Source: Ramlibacter paludis (GTDB lineage: Bacteria; Pseudomonadota; Gammaproteobacteria; Burkholderiales; Burkholderiaceae_C). Taken from it: 64,000 nt of DNA. Below are positions 1 to 8,211 of this stretch, in pieces. A program made the position numbers and the translations under genes. The stretch lies in contig NZ_JAKLTM010000004.1 in the NCBI RefSeq assembly GCF_022012305.1, forward strand, positions 248,001-312,000. Reading direction: 5' to 3'. The notes below the pieces were generated by a model that was not told the origin of the DNA, ran no database searches, and saw only the letters and a list, made by a program, of their open reading frames with translations. Position 1 is the first letter of the stretch. Each line of letters starts with the position of its first letter.

Positions 1-570
1 CGGCGCCAGGGTGCTGACGCGGCGGCCCTCGACCTGCTCGCGCGGCTGGCCCAGCAAGGCGCAGAACGCCGCGTTGACTTCGCGGAAAGCGCCGTCGTTG
101 TCGACCAGGGCGATTGCGCAGTCGACGTTTTCGAAGATGCCGCGGAAGCGCTTCTCGCTGTGGCGCACGTCGCCTTCGAACAGGCGCGAGCGGATCAGGG
201 CATCCAGCGTCGCCACCAGCACTTGCGGCTCCACGGGGCTCAGCAGGTAGGCGTCGGCCCCGGTGCGCAGGCCCATGGCCTGGTCGTCGGGCTTGACGTG
301 CACCGCGGAGACATGGATCACCGGCAGCGTCGCCGTGAGCGGCTGGCTGCGCAGCAGGCGGCACACCTCGAAGCCATGCAGGTCGGGCAGGTGGACGTCG
401 AGCACCACCGCGGCGACGCCCTCGGCGGCCATCTCCAGCGCCTCGGCGCCGCCCGCGGTTTCCAGCGTGGCGAACCCGGCGGCGCGCAGCACGCGGGCCG
501 TGGAGTAGCGCGCGGTGGGGTTGTCGTCCACCACCAGCACGGTGTGGGGACGAGCCGGGCTTTCCGTCAT
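1..570 (-). CDS. Receiver-PAS signalling protein, 3' part cut by window edge
   Basis: The reading frame is open from an ATG at 570 to the left edge (190 codons, no stop inside the window), so only the N-terminal part is visible. Residues 1-125 form a CheY-like receiver with the acidic pair in VLVVDDNP and the phospho-acceptor Asp in VVLDVHLPD. The conserved Lys before Pro is replaced: the sequence is YLLSPVEP, a form also seen in some multidomain receivers. Residues about 140-190 start a PAS domain (FENVDCAIALVDNDGAF). The missing part probably holds more PAS domains and a kinase or other output domain, but this cannot be seen. No promoter was identified upstream. Confidence 0.85.
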   Translation of the reverse strand, partial: MTESPARPHTVLVVDDNPTARYSTARVLRAAGFATLETAGGAEALEMAAEGVAAVVLDVHLPDLHGFEVCRLLRSQPLTATLPVIHVSAVHVKPDDQAMGLRTGADAYLLSPVEPQVLVATLDALIRSRLFEGDVRHSEKRFRGIFENVDCAIALVDNDGAFREVNAAFCALLGQPREQVEGRRVSTLAP

Positions 571-676
571 CGAGTGGGGTCCATGGAAGCTCAGCATAGC
601 GGAAGGCAGGCCGTTGCGCGCGCTGGCGCGTCCGCCGGGGAGGTGGGGCAAATGTCTGGCAGAGCCTGTGGGCGGC

Positions 677-686
677 GTCCTACAGG
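677..686 (+). promoter_or_regulatory. GTCCTACAGG motif (recurrent in window)
   Basis: Best match to the recurrent intergenic motif (G/T)TCCTAC(A/G)(C/G)GG. It points toward the structured region that ends at the 887 terminator. Function is inferred only from recurrence and orientation. Confidence 0.35.
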
Positions 687-714
687 GCGCAGCGCGCGCG
701 ACGCGGTTTACTAC

Positions 715-888
715 CGCCATCGAATTGCACGAAAGGTGCTTGCTCTCCCACAAACCGATCAAGCACCTTCGTCTCCCGGTCACCCCGACTCCTCTGAGTC
801 CCCTCCTCCTCCGGGGTGAGCTGGTCCGGCCCTCCGTCCCGCGACTGGCATTGTTACCCCCAGGTCTGACCTGGGGGTTCTTTTTTTG
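715..888 (+). ncRNA. Candidate small RNA of unknown family
   Basis: Three ordered secondary-structure elements precede a strong terminator and no open frame is apparent. A perfect 10-bp stem pairs 733-742 with 760-769. A nested pair follows: CACCCC 781-786 with GGGGTG 813-818 around GACTC 787-791 and GAGTC 796-800. The last is the intrinsic terminator at 856-887. The 5' end is a guess placed about 30 nt after the motif at 677. I do not recognise an established RNA family. It could instead be a long terminator or leader region. Confidence 0.4.
856..887 (+). terminator. Rho-independent terminator
   Basis: Nine-pair stem (856-864 with 870-878; CCCCCAGG against CCTGGGGG plus an A-T pair), loop of five bases, then TTC and seven T. 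No plus-strand protein gene ends just before it, which is why a small RNA is proposed upstream. Confidence 0.85.
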
Positions 889-991
889 GGCACTGCTAGG
901 TCGCTCGCGTCCGACGCGTATGGTCGGGCACAACCGGCATGTAAAGCGTTTCGCCGTAGTTACTCTGTAAACATCAGAGGAACAACAGCAC

Positions 992-1228
992 ATGCAAGAC
1001 GGACGACCCAACAACGAGCGCGACACGCCCCGGCGGCGCGCTTCCGACCGCAAGGGCGGCGGGCCGCGCAAGCAGCGCGACTTCGTGTCGCGGGCCACCG
1101 CCACGGGCCACAGCGGCCGCGGCAGCGAAAGCGTGCTGCCCCACCTGCGGGACCAGCTGCGGCTGAAGGCCCTGCTGCCCACGCCCTTCCCCGTGCCGGA
1201 GCAGGACATCCACCCGGCCAAGGAATAG
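992..1228 (+). CDS. Small basic hypothetical protein, 78 aa
   Basis: Starts at ATG 992 with AGAGGAA about 12 nt upstream. The product is very hydrophilic, rich in Arg and Lys in its first 45 residues (RPNNER, PRRRASDRKGGGPRKQRD), with no membrane segment or signal peptide. The C-terminal third is Pro-rich (LLPTPFPVPEQDIHPAKE). It looks intrinsically disordered and may bind nucleic acid, but I do not recognise a family and assign no function. It stands alone, 220 bp before glnS. Confidence 0.6.
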   Translation: MQDGRPNNERDTPRRRASDRKGGGPRKQRDFVSRATATGHSGRGSESVLPHLRDQLRLKALLPTPFPVPEQDIHPAKE

Positions 1229-1230
1229 CA

Positions 1231-1262
1231 AAAAGAAGGCCCCAGCCTTCCGGCCTGGGGCC
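1231..1262 (-). terminator. Hairpin with T-run on the minus strand
   Basis: GGCCCCAG (1238-1245) can pair with CTGGGGCC (1255-1262) and the A-rich flank at 1229-1237 gives a T-rich tail on the minus strand. It follows the 78-aa gene on the plus strand, where the tail is weak, so its main direction is uncertain. Confidence 0.5.
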
Positions 1263-1448
1263 AATTCGCTTGGAGATCCGGGTTTCCTTCAGGTGACAGC
1301 GGTCACTCGGGCAGCTTGCGCCTGCCCTGCGCCCATTAGACGTCGCCTCGCTTCCCCGCTGCAAGGATGGGGGCGTGAAAGCCATTGCGAGACGTAACCC
1401 GGCACCATTCCGGAGCGTCGTGACGAGCCATGACAAAATCCCCGGGAT

Positions 1449-3239
1449 ATGGCTTCCCCGATTGACAGCAAAGAAACCCCCGCCAAGCCCAGCAACTTCC
1501 TGCGGCAGGTGATCGAACGCGACCTGGAGCACGGCACCTATGCACAGCGGCACTGGGCCGGCGCACCCGGCGACGCCGCCAGCCAGCAGGCGGGAGCGCT
1601 GGACCCGGCGCGCATCCGCACGCGCTTTCCGCCCGAGCCCAACGGCTACCTGCACGTGGGCCATGCCAAGAGCATCTGCCTGAACTTCGGCCTGGCGCGC
1701 GACTACGGCGGCGTCTGCCACATGCGCTTCGACGACACCAATCCCGAGAAGGAGGAGCAGGAGTACGTCGACGGCATCCTGGATGCGGTGCGCTGGTTGG
1801 GCTTCAGCTGGGACGCCAACGGCACCAGCCACCTGTACGAGGCCAGCAGCTACTTCGACTTCATGTACCGCGCCGCCGAGTACCTGATCGAGGCCGGCCA
1901 CGCCTACGTCGACGAACAGACGCCCGAGGAAATGCGCGCCAACCGCGGCGACTTCAGCAAGCCCGGCGTGGACAGCCCCTTCCGCAGCCGCAGCATCGAC
2001 GAGAACCTGCAGCGCTTTCGCGACATGCGCGACGGCAAGATGGCCGACGGTTCCGCCGTGCTGCGCGCCAAGATCGACATGGCGAGCCCCAACATCAACA
2101 TGCGGGACCCGACCATCTACCGCATCAAGCATGCGGAGCACCATGCGACCGGCGACAAGTGGTGCATCTACCCGATGTACACCTTCGCGCACCCGATCGA
2201 GGACGCGCTGGAGAACATCACCCACAGCCTGTGCACGCTGGAGTTCGAGGACCAGCGGCCTTTCTACGACTGGCTGCTGGACCGCCTGGCCGAAGGCGGT
2301 CTCATCAACACGCCGCATCCGCGCCAGTACGAATTCGCGCGGCTGAACCTCACCTACGTGATCACCAGCAAGCGCAAGCTGAAGCAGCTGGTGGACCAGG
2401 GCCACGTGTCCGGCTGGGACGACCCGCGCATGCCCACCATCGTCGGCCTGCGCCGGCGCGGCTACACGCCCGAAGCCATCCAGCTCTTCGCCGAACGCAT
2501 CGGCGTGAGCAAGGCCGATTCCTGGATCGACTATTCGACGCTCGAGATCGCGCTGCGCGACGACCTCGACCCGAAGGCGGCGCGCGCGATGGCGGTGCTG
2601 GATCCGGTGAAGCTGGTGATCACGAACTGGGGCGAGGTGATGGGTGGCGACGACAAGCTCGACCCCTGCTCCGCGCCAGTGCATCCGCATGCGCCCGAGC
2701 GCGGCCTGCGCAAGTTCATGTGCGGCCGCGAGCTGTGGATCGAGAAGACCGACTACGAGGACACGCCGCCCAAGGGCTTCTTCCGCCTGTTCCCGGGCAA
2801 CAAGGTGCGCCTGAAGTACGGGCACGTCATCGAGTGCACCGGCGCCACCCGCGATGCGTCCGGCGCGCTGGTGGAAGTGCAGGCCAAGGTCGTCCCCGAC
2901 ACCAAGAGCGGCACGCCGGGCGCCGATGCGATCAAGGTGAAGGGCAACATCACTTGGGTGGGCGTGGCCGACGGCGTGAAGGCCGAAGTGCGGCTGTACG
3001 ACCGCCTGTTCTCGGTGCCGCAGCCGGATACCAGCGAGAAGGACTACCTCGAGGAACTGAACCCGGACAACCTGAAGATGGTCACGGCGTATGTCGAGCC
3101 TTCACTCGGCGCGGCGAAGGGCGACGAGAAGTTCCAGTTCGAAAGGCATGGGTACTTCGTGGCGGATCGGAAGGATCATCGCGAGGGGCATCCGGTGTTC
3201 AATCGCGTGACGGGGTTGAAGGACAGTTGGGCGAAGTGA
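1449..3239 (+). CDS. glnS: Glutaminyl-tRNA synthetase
   Basis: Cytoplasmic class I aminoacyl-tRNA synthetase charging tRNA-Gln with glutamine. The 596-residue length is normal for proteobacterial GlnRS. The HIGH-type motif lies in PPEPNGYLHVGHAKS (HVGH at residues 69-72). The KMSKS-type loop is ITSKRKL near residues 305-311, a variant of the usual MSKRKL. The C-terminal half carries the beta-barrel anticodon-binding domain. The gene stands alone: a 220-bp gap separates it from the upstream gene, and the following small gene starts 45 bp after its stop. The start is the only ATG in frame close to the conserved N-terminus (SNFLRQVIERDLEHGTY). Confidence 0.97.
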   Translation: MASPIDSKETPAKPSNFLRQVIERDLEHGTYAQRHWAGAPGDAASQQAGALDPARIRTRFPPEPNGYLHVGHAKSICLNFGLARDYGGVCHMRFDDTNPEKEEQEYVDGILDAVRWLGFSWDANGTSHLYEASSYFDFMYRAAEYLIEAGHAYVDEQTPEEMRANRGDFSKPGVDSPFRSRSIDENLQRFRDMRDGKMADGSAVLRAKIDMASPNINMRDPTIYRIKHAEHHATGDKWCIYPMYTFAHPIEDALENITHSLCTLEFEDQRPFYDWLLDRLAEGGLINTPHPRQYEFARLNLTYVITSKRKLKQLVDQGHVSGWDDPRMPTIVGLRRRGYTPEAIQLFAERIGVSKADSWIDYSTLEIALRDDLDPKAARAMAVLDPVKLVITNWGEVMGGDDKLDPCSAPVHPHAPERGLRKFMCGRELWIEKTDYEDTPPKGFFRLFPGNKVRLKYGHVIECTGATRDASGALVEVQAKVVPDTKSGTPGADAIKVKGNITWVGVADGVKAEVRLYDRLFSVPQPDTSEKDYLEELNPDNLKMVTAYVEPSLGAAKGDEKFQFERHGYFVADRKDHREGHPVFNRVTGLKDSWAK

Positions 3240-3284
3240 CGATTTGCCCCTATCCGCGGCGCTGAGCGCCCGAGTCCCTGCCCT

Positions 3285-3815
3285 ATGGCCTTCACCGTCA
3301 CGTCTTCCCGCCGCCGCCTGGCCATGGCGGCCCTGCTCCTGCTCGCCGCCTCCGGCGGCGTCATCCGCAAATTCGCGCCCGACCCTTCCGTGCTGCGCGA
3401 CATCGGCACGTTGCTGCTCGTGCTGTGGCTGCCTGCGATCGGCAACCTCATCGCCTTCTTCGTCGCCAGGATCCCGCGCAAGCCGCCCCCGCGCACGGAG
3501 TTCGAAGCGGGCGCCGCGTTCGCGCCGCAGCTGGAAGCCGAAGTCGAAGCAGCGAGCGTCGCGGCGGATGTCTGGGCCGCGCTTGCGCCCGACCTGCGCC
3601 AATGCACGATCCTGGTCGGCCGCCACGGCTTCACCGCGCGCCTGGCCGAGCCACTGCGGCAGGCGTTCAGCAGACCCGGCCAACAGACGCTGGCCTTCGA
3701 GTTATTGCACCCGGCCGTCGCGTTGCCCAAGCTGCCGGTGGGCACGGCGTTCCACCTGCTGGCCGGGACCTCGGGCATCGCCACCGGGCGCGTGGTCCGA
3801 CAGGATCATCGCTAG
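3285..3815 (+). CDS. Small membrane protein, 176 aa, unknown
   Basis: Begins with an Arg-rich stretch and a hydrophobic segment at about residues 12-27, then a second at about 40-62 (LLLVLWLPAIGNLIAFFVARI), so the N-terminus probably forms a two-helix hairpin in the inner membrane. The remaining 110 residues are soluble and should be on the same side as the N-terminus. No catalytic motif is recognised. No clear ribosome site precedes ATG 3285; a second in-frame ATG at 3324 is an alternative. Lies between glnS and another small membrane gene on the same strand. Confidence 0.65.
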   Translation: MAFTVTSSRRRLAMAALLLLAASGGVIRKFAPDPSVLRDIGTLLLVLWLPAIGNLIAFFVARIPRKPPPRTEFEAGAAFAPQLEAEVEAASVAADVWAALAPDLRQCTILVGRHGFTARLAEPLRQAFSRPGQQTLAFELLHPAVALPKLPVGTAFHLLAGTSGIATGRVVRQDHR

Positions 3816-3816
3816 C

Positions 3817-3826
3817 TTCCTACGCC
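3817..3826 (+). promoter_or_regulatory. TTCCTACGCC motif (recurrent in window)
   Basis: Variant of the recurrent CCTAC motif, 32 nt upstream of the ATG of the 77-aa membrane-anchored protein and pointing toward it. Confidence 0.3.
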
Positions 3827-3857
3827 CCGCAGGCCGCGCAGTCCGTAGATTGCAGCC

Positions 3858-4091
3858 ATGCCCCATCGCAGAAACCTCTACAAGCTCACCGGTGACACCC
3901 ACCTGCCGGACGTGGGCGACGATTTCTACTGGAACGACATCGATGTCGACGCCGCCGAAGACGAAGCACCGGCCTCGCCGACGCAGGCCATCGCGCAGCA
4001 GGCGAAGCGCGAAGTCGGCATGCATCCGCTGCTGGCCGCGGGCCTGGCCCTGGCGGCCGGCTACCTGCTGATGAAGATGGTGCGGCGCTAG
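3858..4091 (+). CDS. Small tail-anchored protein, 77 aa, unknown
   Basis: An acidic, soluble N-terminal two thirds (residues 1-50, with DVGDDFYWNDIDVDAAEDE) is followed by one C-terminal transmembrane helix (about residues 55-73, LLAAGLALAAGYLLMKMV) and a basic end. This is the layout of a tail-anchored inner membrane protein. No family recognised. A CCTACG motif sits 32 nt upstream. The gene is convergent with the lipoprotein gene that begins on the other strand; the stops are one base apart. Confidence 0.6.
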   Translation: MPHRRNLYKLTGDTHLPDVGDDFYWNDIDVDAAEDEAPASPTQAIAQQAKREVGMHPLLAAGLALAAGYLLMKMVRR

Positions 4092-4092
4092 G

Positions 4093-4392
4093 TCAGTCGA
4101 GCACGCGGCACTTGACGGGCGCCGAGCGCCCCGTCGTCCACGTCGCCTCGTCGCCCTTGCCGCGCAGCTGGTGCTGCGCCGTGGCGTAGGCGGTGCCCGA
4201 TCCGGTGGGCTGCAAGGGCAGCACCAGTTCTTCCTTGCTGGGCAGGGTGACCTTGGCCGTGCGTTCGCTGTAGTGCACGCGCAGGACCAGCCCGTCCTCG
4301 CAACGGTAGACGACCTTCGCCTCGCCGGGCTTGAGGGTCGTCTCGCAGCCGGCGAGCAGCAGGGCCGGCAGCAGCAGGGAAATGAAGCGCAT
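4093..4392 (-). CDS. MliC-like lipoprotein, putative lysozyme inhibitor
   Basis: 99 residues starting at ATG 4392, chosen because AGGAGG lies just upstream; an upstream in-frame start at 4416 would place charged residues before the signal peptide. The N-terminus is a lipoprotein signal peptide with a lipobox ending LLLAGC. The mature part contains YRCEDGLVLRVHYSERTAKVTL, the pattern of the MliC family (membrane-bound inhibitors of C-type lysozyme), and a C-terminal Cys (VKCRVL) that can pair with the Cys of YRC. Expected location is the periplasmic face of the outer membrane. Function is by family resemblance only. Confidence 0.75.
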   Translation of the reverse strand: MRFISLLLPALLLAGCETTLKPGEAKVVYRCEDGLVLRVHYSERTAKVTLPSKEELVLPLQPTGSGTAYATAQHQLRGKGDEATWTTGRSAPVKCRVLD

Positions 4393-4435
4393 CGCAAATC
4401 CTCCTGGCCGAACCATAGCGCAAGCCGGCCGCGAT

Positions 4436-5971
4436 TCAGGCCTTGTACGCCGCGCAGCCGATGACCACGTCGCCTTCGCGCCGCACGTAGGCCGTCTTCA
4501 GGAACACCTGCTTGCTCACCGGATGTTCCCACTTGTAGTCGACCCAGCCCTCGCCACGGTCGCGGGCCACCCTGGCCATCTCGACCGGGAACGCCTTGCC
4601 GTCGACGTCGCGCACGTCCGGTCCCTTGCCCAGCCGGCCGGGGTTGTTGCCGTGGCCGGTGAACACCGCGTCGTGCACGCCCAGCACCAGCAGGTAGAGG
4701 TCGCGGTGGATGAAGCGGCCCTGTTCGAGCTTGTTGACGTCCGCGTTCAGCGCCTGCAGGCCGTGGCTGCGCAGGAACTGGCAGGCATCGTGCACCAGGG
4801 CCACCGCTTCCTCCTTGCTGCCGTGTTCGTCGCTTCCCAGCTGGAAGCCGGCCACGGCGTTCATCAGCGAGGCCGCGCGTTCCTGCAGCGCCGCTGCCGT
4901 GCGGGCCGCGCCTTTCACCAAGCCGGCGTTGTCCTGCGTGGTGGTGTCGATGCGGTTGACCGCGGCGTTGATCGTCTCCAGGCCGCTGCTCTGCTCGCGG
5001 CTGGCGGTGTCGATCTGCGCGATCAGCTCCGCGACCTCCTTCACGGCGGCGACGATCTCCGCCATGGCGCGTCCGGCCTCGTCCACGCGCGTTCCGCCCG
5101 TGTCGACCTCCTGCACGGAGGCGCTGATCAGTTCCTTGACGTCCCGCGCCGCGCCCGCGCTGCGCTGCGCCAGCGAGCGCACTTCCGCCGCCACCACCGC
5201 GAAGCCACGGCCCTGTTCGCCCGCGCGTGCCGCTTCGACCGCCGCGTTGAGCGCCAGGATGTTGGTCTGGAAGGCAATGCCGTCGATCACGCCGATGATC
5301 TCGCGGATGTCCTGCGAGCTGGCCCGGATGGAGTCCATGGTCTCCACCACCTGCCGCATCACTTCGCCGCCCTGCTGCGCGCGGTCGCTGGCGGACTGGA
5401 CGAGGATGCGCGCCCGCTGCGCGGTGCCGGCGGTATGGCGCACCGCCGCGGTCAGCTGCTCCATGGAGGAGGCGGTCTCCTGCAGCGAATCGGCCTGGGT
5501 GTCGGTGCGCACGGACAGGGCATCGTTCTCGCGGCTGATCTGGGCGGCGTTCAGCGCCACGTTGGCGGTGCCAGTGCGCACATCACCGACCACGGCGGCG
5601 AGGCGTTCGCGCACCAGTTGCAGCGCCAGCATCAGCTTGCGCAGTTCGCCGCTGCCCTCCGCGTCGATGGCCGAACCCAGGTCGCCGGCGCTCAGGCGCA
5701 TCGCCGCGCCCGTTGCGGGGCCCAGCGGTTTCACCAGCCGGCGGATCAACCAGACTTCCGTGGCCGCGGTGAGCACCAGGCTGGCGAGTCCCAATGCGAT
5801 GGCCACCGTACCGGCCACGCCGGCGATGCGGCTCGCGGCGAGCCAGGTGGCGGCCGCCTGCAGCAGCAGCAGCGCGCCGAACGCAAGCCGCACGCGCACG
5901 CTCAGGTAGGTGCGCTCGCGTGGCGCCGAGGCCGGCTGCGCTGCCGGCAAGGCGAGGCTGCGCGCCGTCAT
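4436..5971 (-). CDS. Methyl-accepting chemotaxis protein with C-terminal Cache-like domain
   Basis: 511 residues from ATG 5971 ([11 protein letters not shown]), preceded by AGGGG; longer in-frame starts add Pro/Arg-rich sequence unlike the family. Two transmembrane helices lie at about residues 28-45 and 50-70 with almost no periplasmic loop, then a HAMP-like linker, then the signalling hairpin with its highly conserved tip ([35 protein letters not shown], seen as [20 protein letters not shown]). After the signalling domain, residues about 380-511 resemble a single Cache domain ([28 protein letters not shown]). That sensor would be cytoplasmic here, an unusual order. No che genes are nearby. 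Confidence 0.88.
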   Translation of the reverse strand: MTARSLALPAAQPASAPRERTYLSVRVRLAFGALLLLQAAATWLAASRIAGVAGTVAIALGLASLVLTAATEVWLIRRLVKPLGPATGAAMRLSAGDLGSAIDAEGSGELRKLMLALQLVRERLAAVVGDVRTGTANVALNAAQISRENDALSVRTDTQADSLQETASSMEQLTAAVRHTAGTAQRARILVQSASDRAQQGGEVMRQVVETMDSIRASSQDIREIIGVIDGIAFQTNILALNAAVEAARAGEQGRGFAVVAAEVRSLAQRSAGAARDVKELISASVQEVDTGGTRVDEAGRAMAEIVAAVKEVAELIAQIDTASREQSSGLETINAAVNRIDTTTQDNAGLVKGAARTAAALQERAASLMNAVAGFQLGSDEHGSKEEAVALVHDACQFLRSHGLQALNADVNKLEQGRFIHRDLYLLVLGVHDAVFTGHGNNPGRLGKGPDVRDVDGKAFPVEMARVARDRGEGWVDYKWEHPVSKQVFLKTAYVRREGDVVIGCAAYKA

Positions 5972-6003
5972 GGCGACCCCTGGAACATCGAGCACCCCTG
6001 GGA

Positions 6004-6023
6004 ACAATCTCTCAGGAGATTGT
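6004..6023. promoter_or_regulatory. Perfect inverted repeat upstream of the MCP gene
   Basis: ACAATCTC-TCAG-GAGATTGT, 33 bp upstream of the chemotaxis gene start. It may be an operator or a 5'-UTR hairpin. No regulator is assigned. Confidence 0.35.
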
Positions 6024-6179
6024 CGAGGCGGGAAGATGGCAAGTCCACCGGCCGCTTGGAGGGTCCCCACCCGCCCGTGCAAAGGGTTCGGGAGGCGCGT
6101 CGCCAATTCACGACAGCGTCCCCTGGGTGCCGGGCGCGCGCTTTGCTACATTTCCGTCCAACAACGGAAGGAGCGCACC

Positions 6180-6329
6180 ATGCCCAAAGGCGAACAGAAA
6201 AGCAACAAGTTGGCGAAGAAGCCCAAGAAGGACACTTCGCTGCCCAAGGAAGGCAGCGGCACATCCGACCGGCCGATGCCGCCGGTCACGACCGTCATGC
6301 CCAAGGGCAAGATGAAGAAGCTCGGGTAA
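6180..6329 (+). CDS. Small Lys-rich protein, 49 aa, unknown
   Basis: ATG 6180 is preceded by GGAAGGAG at a good distance, and a GCTACATT sequence about 30 nt further up could be a -10 element. The product is short, strongly basic (MPKGEQKSNKLAKKPKKD) and Pro-rich toward its end (DRPMPPVTTVMPKGKMKKLG), with no hydrophobic segment. The good ribosome site, clean stop and following hairpin favour a real gene. Function unknown; a disordered nucleic-acid or ribosome-associated role is possible but not shown. Confidence 0.6.
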   Translation: MPKGEQKSNKLAKKPKKDTSLPKEGSGTSDRPMPPVTTVMPKGKMKKLG

Positions 6330-6336
6330 CGAGCAA

Positions 6337-6356
6337 GCCGGGGTTGCCACCCCGGC
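6337..6356. terminator. Hairpin between convergent genes
   Basis: Perfect 8-bp stem GCCGGGGT / ACCCCGGC with a TGCC loop between the 49-aa gene and the aminotransferase gene. There is no T-run, so termination is inferred from position. Confidence 0.5.
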
Positions 6357-6364
6357 CTACGGGG

Positions 6365-7519
6365 TCAGGCGGGCTGGGGCTGGGGCGCGGTGACGCCCAC
6401 CCGGTCCAGCGCCGCCGCCAGCTGGCCCACGGTGCGGTCGACGTGGTGCCACTTCTCCAGGCCGAACAGGCCGACGCGGAAGGTCTTGAAGTCGCTGCCC
6501 TCGTCGCATTGCAGCGGCACGCCGGCCGCCGTCTGCAGGCCCTCGGCCAGGAATTTCTTGCCCGACTGGATGTCCGGGTCGCTGGTGTAGCTCACCACGA
6601 CGCCCGGCGCCTTGAAGCCCTCGGCCGCCACGCTGGCGAGGCCGCGGCCCTCGAACAGCGCGCGCACCTTGCGTCCCAGCTCCTCCTGCTCCGCCTTCAC
6701 CTTGGCGAAGCCGTAGGCCCGCGTTTCCTTCATGGTGTCGCGCAGGCGCGTGAGCGCGTCGGTGGGCATGGTGGCGTGGTACATGTGGGCGCCGCCTTCG
6801 TAGGCTTCCATGATCTGCAGCCACTTCTTCAGGTCCATCGCGAAGCTGGAACTGGTGGTGCCGTCGATGGCCTTGCGGGCGCGCTCGGACAGCATCACCA
6901 TCGCGCAGCAGGGCGAGCTGCTCCAGCCCTTCTGCGGCGCGGAGATCAGCACGTCGACGCCGGTGGCCTTCATGTCGACCCACATCGCGCCGGAGGCGAT
7001 GCAATCCAGCACGAACAGGCCGCCTTCGGCATGCACGGCGTCGGCCACGGCCTTCAGGTAGTCGTCCGGCAGGATCATGCCGCTGGCGGTTTCCACGTGC
7101 GGCGCGAACACCGCGGCAGGCTTGTTCTCGCGGATGGCCTTCGTCACTTCGGGCAGCGGCGCCGGGATCCAGGGCGCGGTCGCGCCGGTGGTGGTCTTGC
7201 GCGCCTTCAGCACCGTGGACCTGGCGGGGATGTTCCCCATCTCGAAGATCTGGGTCCAGCGGTAGCTGAACCAGCCGTTGCGCAGCACCAGCACGTCGCG
7301 GCCGCTCGCGAACTGGCGTGCCACCGACTCCATGCCGAAGGTGCCGCTGCCGGGAACGAGCGCCACCGAGTGCGCGCCGTACACCTCCTTCAGGATCGCG
7401 GAGATGTCCTTCATCACGCCCTGGAAGCTGCGCGACATGTGGTTGAGCGCGCGGTCCGTGTAGACCACGGAGAATTCGAGCAGGCCTTCGGGGTCGACGT
7501 TGGGCAGCAGTCCGGGCAC
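6365..7519 (-). CDS. Class V PLP aminotransferase, alanine/serine-glyoxylate type
   Basis: 384 residues, the usual length for alanine-glyoxylate or serine-glyoxylate aminotransferases. The Schiff-base Lys is K197 in SAPQKGWSSSP, and the PLP-binding Asp is in LDCIASGAMWVD. The N-terminal glycine-rich PGSGTFGMES binds the cofactor phosphate. It should transfer an amino group from alanine or serine to glyoxylate, or a related pair; the exact substrates cannot be read from sequence. The start is GTG 7519, supported by CCAGGAGAC five nt upstream. No glyoxylate or serine-cycle genes are adjacent. Confidence 0.85.
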   Translation of the reverse strand: MPGLLPNVDPEGLLEFSVVYTDRALNHMSRSFQGVMKDISAILKEVYGAHSVALVPGSGTFGMESVARQFASGRDVLVLRNGWFSYRWTQIFEMGNIPARSTVLKARKTTTGATAPWIPAPLPEVTKAIRENKPAAVFAPHVETASGMILPDDYLKAVADAVHAEGGLFVLDCIASGAMWVDMKATGVDVLISAPQKGWSSSPCCAMVMLSERARKAIDGTTSSSFAMDLKKWLQIMEAYEGGAHMYHATMPTDALTRLRDTMKETRAYGFAKVKAEQEELGRKVRALFEGRGLASVAAEGFKAPGVVVSYTSDPDIQSGKKFLAEGLQTAAGVPLQCDEGSDFKTFRVGLFGLEKWHHVDRTVGQLAAALDRVGVTAPQPQPA

Positions 7520-7605
7520 GGTGTCTCCTGGGATGTCAGCTTGGGGAAGTGGGGCCAGCTTAACACCGGCCCCAAAGCCCCTCCACCCGGTACATTTCCT
7601 CCCCC

Positions 7606-8187
7606 ATGAACATCCCCTTGCTGCTGCTGCCGCTGGCCCTGGCCGCCGGTGCGGCCTGGTACTTCGGTCGCGCCAAAGGCCTGCTTGCCTTCCTGGCGCT
7701 GCTGCTGGCGGGCACCGGGGCGGCCTACGTGGCCTCGACGAACGCCGCGCTGGCGATCGGCTTCGCGCTGGCCTTCGCCCTGCCCTACGTGATCGGCGCC
7801 ATCGCCCTGGGCGTGCTGGCCGGCTGGCTGGCGCGGCGCCGCCCGCGCTGGCTGGCGGTGCTGCCCTTCCTGCCGTTCCTCTATTTCGCGTGGTCGGTGC
7901 AGAACGCGGTGCGCGTCGCGCCGAACGAAGGCGAACTGGCGCTGGACTACGTCATGCAGCTGCCCCAGCTGCGCGTGCTTGCGGGGCGGCCGATCGACGT
8001 GACCTCGGTGGACCGGCAGAACGACTGGTACGTGTTCTCGCTGGCCGGTACGCGTCCCCTCTTCGTGCTGCTGGACGTGCGCCGCACCTCCGGCCGGCCG
8101 CTGTTCAAGCTGGCTTGCGTGACCAGCGTGGCGCCGGCGTCACGCGCGGACTGCGAAGGGCCTGGCGTCGTGCCGCTGCCGCAGTAG
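7606..8187 (+). CDS. Inner membrane protein, 193 aa, unknown
   Basis: The first 105 residues are largely hydrophobic and give about four helices (residues 3-18, 23-40, 45-70, 82-100), followed by a soluble C-terminal domain with VRVAPNEGELALDYVMQLP and two Cys (KLACVTS, ADCEGP). No family recognised. It is divergent from the aminotransferase gene and is followed after 24 bp by the thiamine-binding-family gene, so the two may be cotranscribed. Confidence 0.65.
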   Translation: MNIPLLLLPLALAAGAAWYFGRAKGLLAFLALLLAGTGAAYVASTNAALAIGFALAFALPYVIGAIALGVLAGWLARRRPRWLAVLPFLPFLYFAWSVQNAVRVAPNEGELALDYVMQLPQLRVLAGRPIDVTSVDRQNDWYVFSLAGTRPLFVLLDVRRTSGRPLFKLACVTSVAPASRADCEGPGVVPLPQ

Positions 8188-8211
8188 CATTCCGGAAACG
8201 AGGAGGTTTCC

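Larger units (their letters stand above)
571..991. other. Gene-free stretch, 421 bp
   Basis: No convincing coding region on either strand. It holds a GTCCTACAGG motif at 677-686, a series of inverted repeats from 733 to 818, and a strong rho-independent terminator at 856-887. The leader of the following small gene (AGAGGAA ribosome site near 974-980) is at its right end. Confidence 0.7.

Noticed and set aside
1263-1448. Possible tRNA or riboswitch before glnS
   Set aside because: No cloverleaf or known leader could be folded by eye; only a weak promoter-like stretch before the ATG is visible.
4331-7609. A 1092-codon plus-strand open frame across the MCP and aminotransferase genes
   Set aside because: It is antisense to two genes with clear family motifs; high GC gives few stops, and its product is low-complexity Arg/Gln/His/Ala-rich without a fold.
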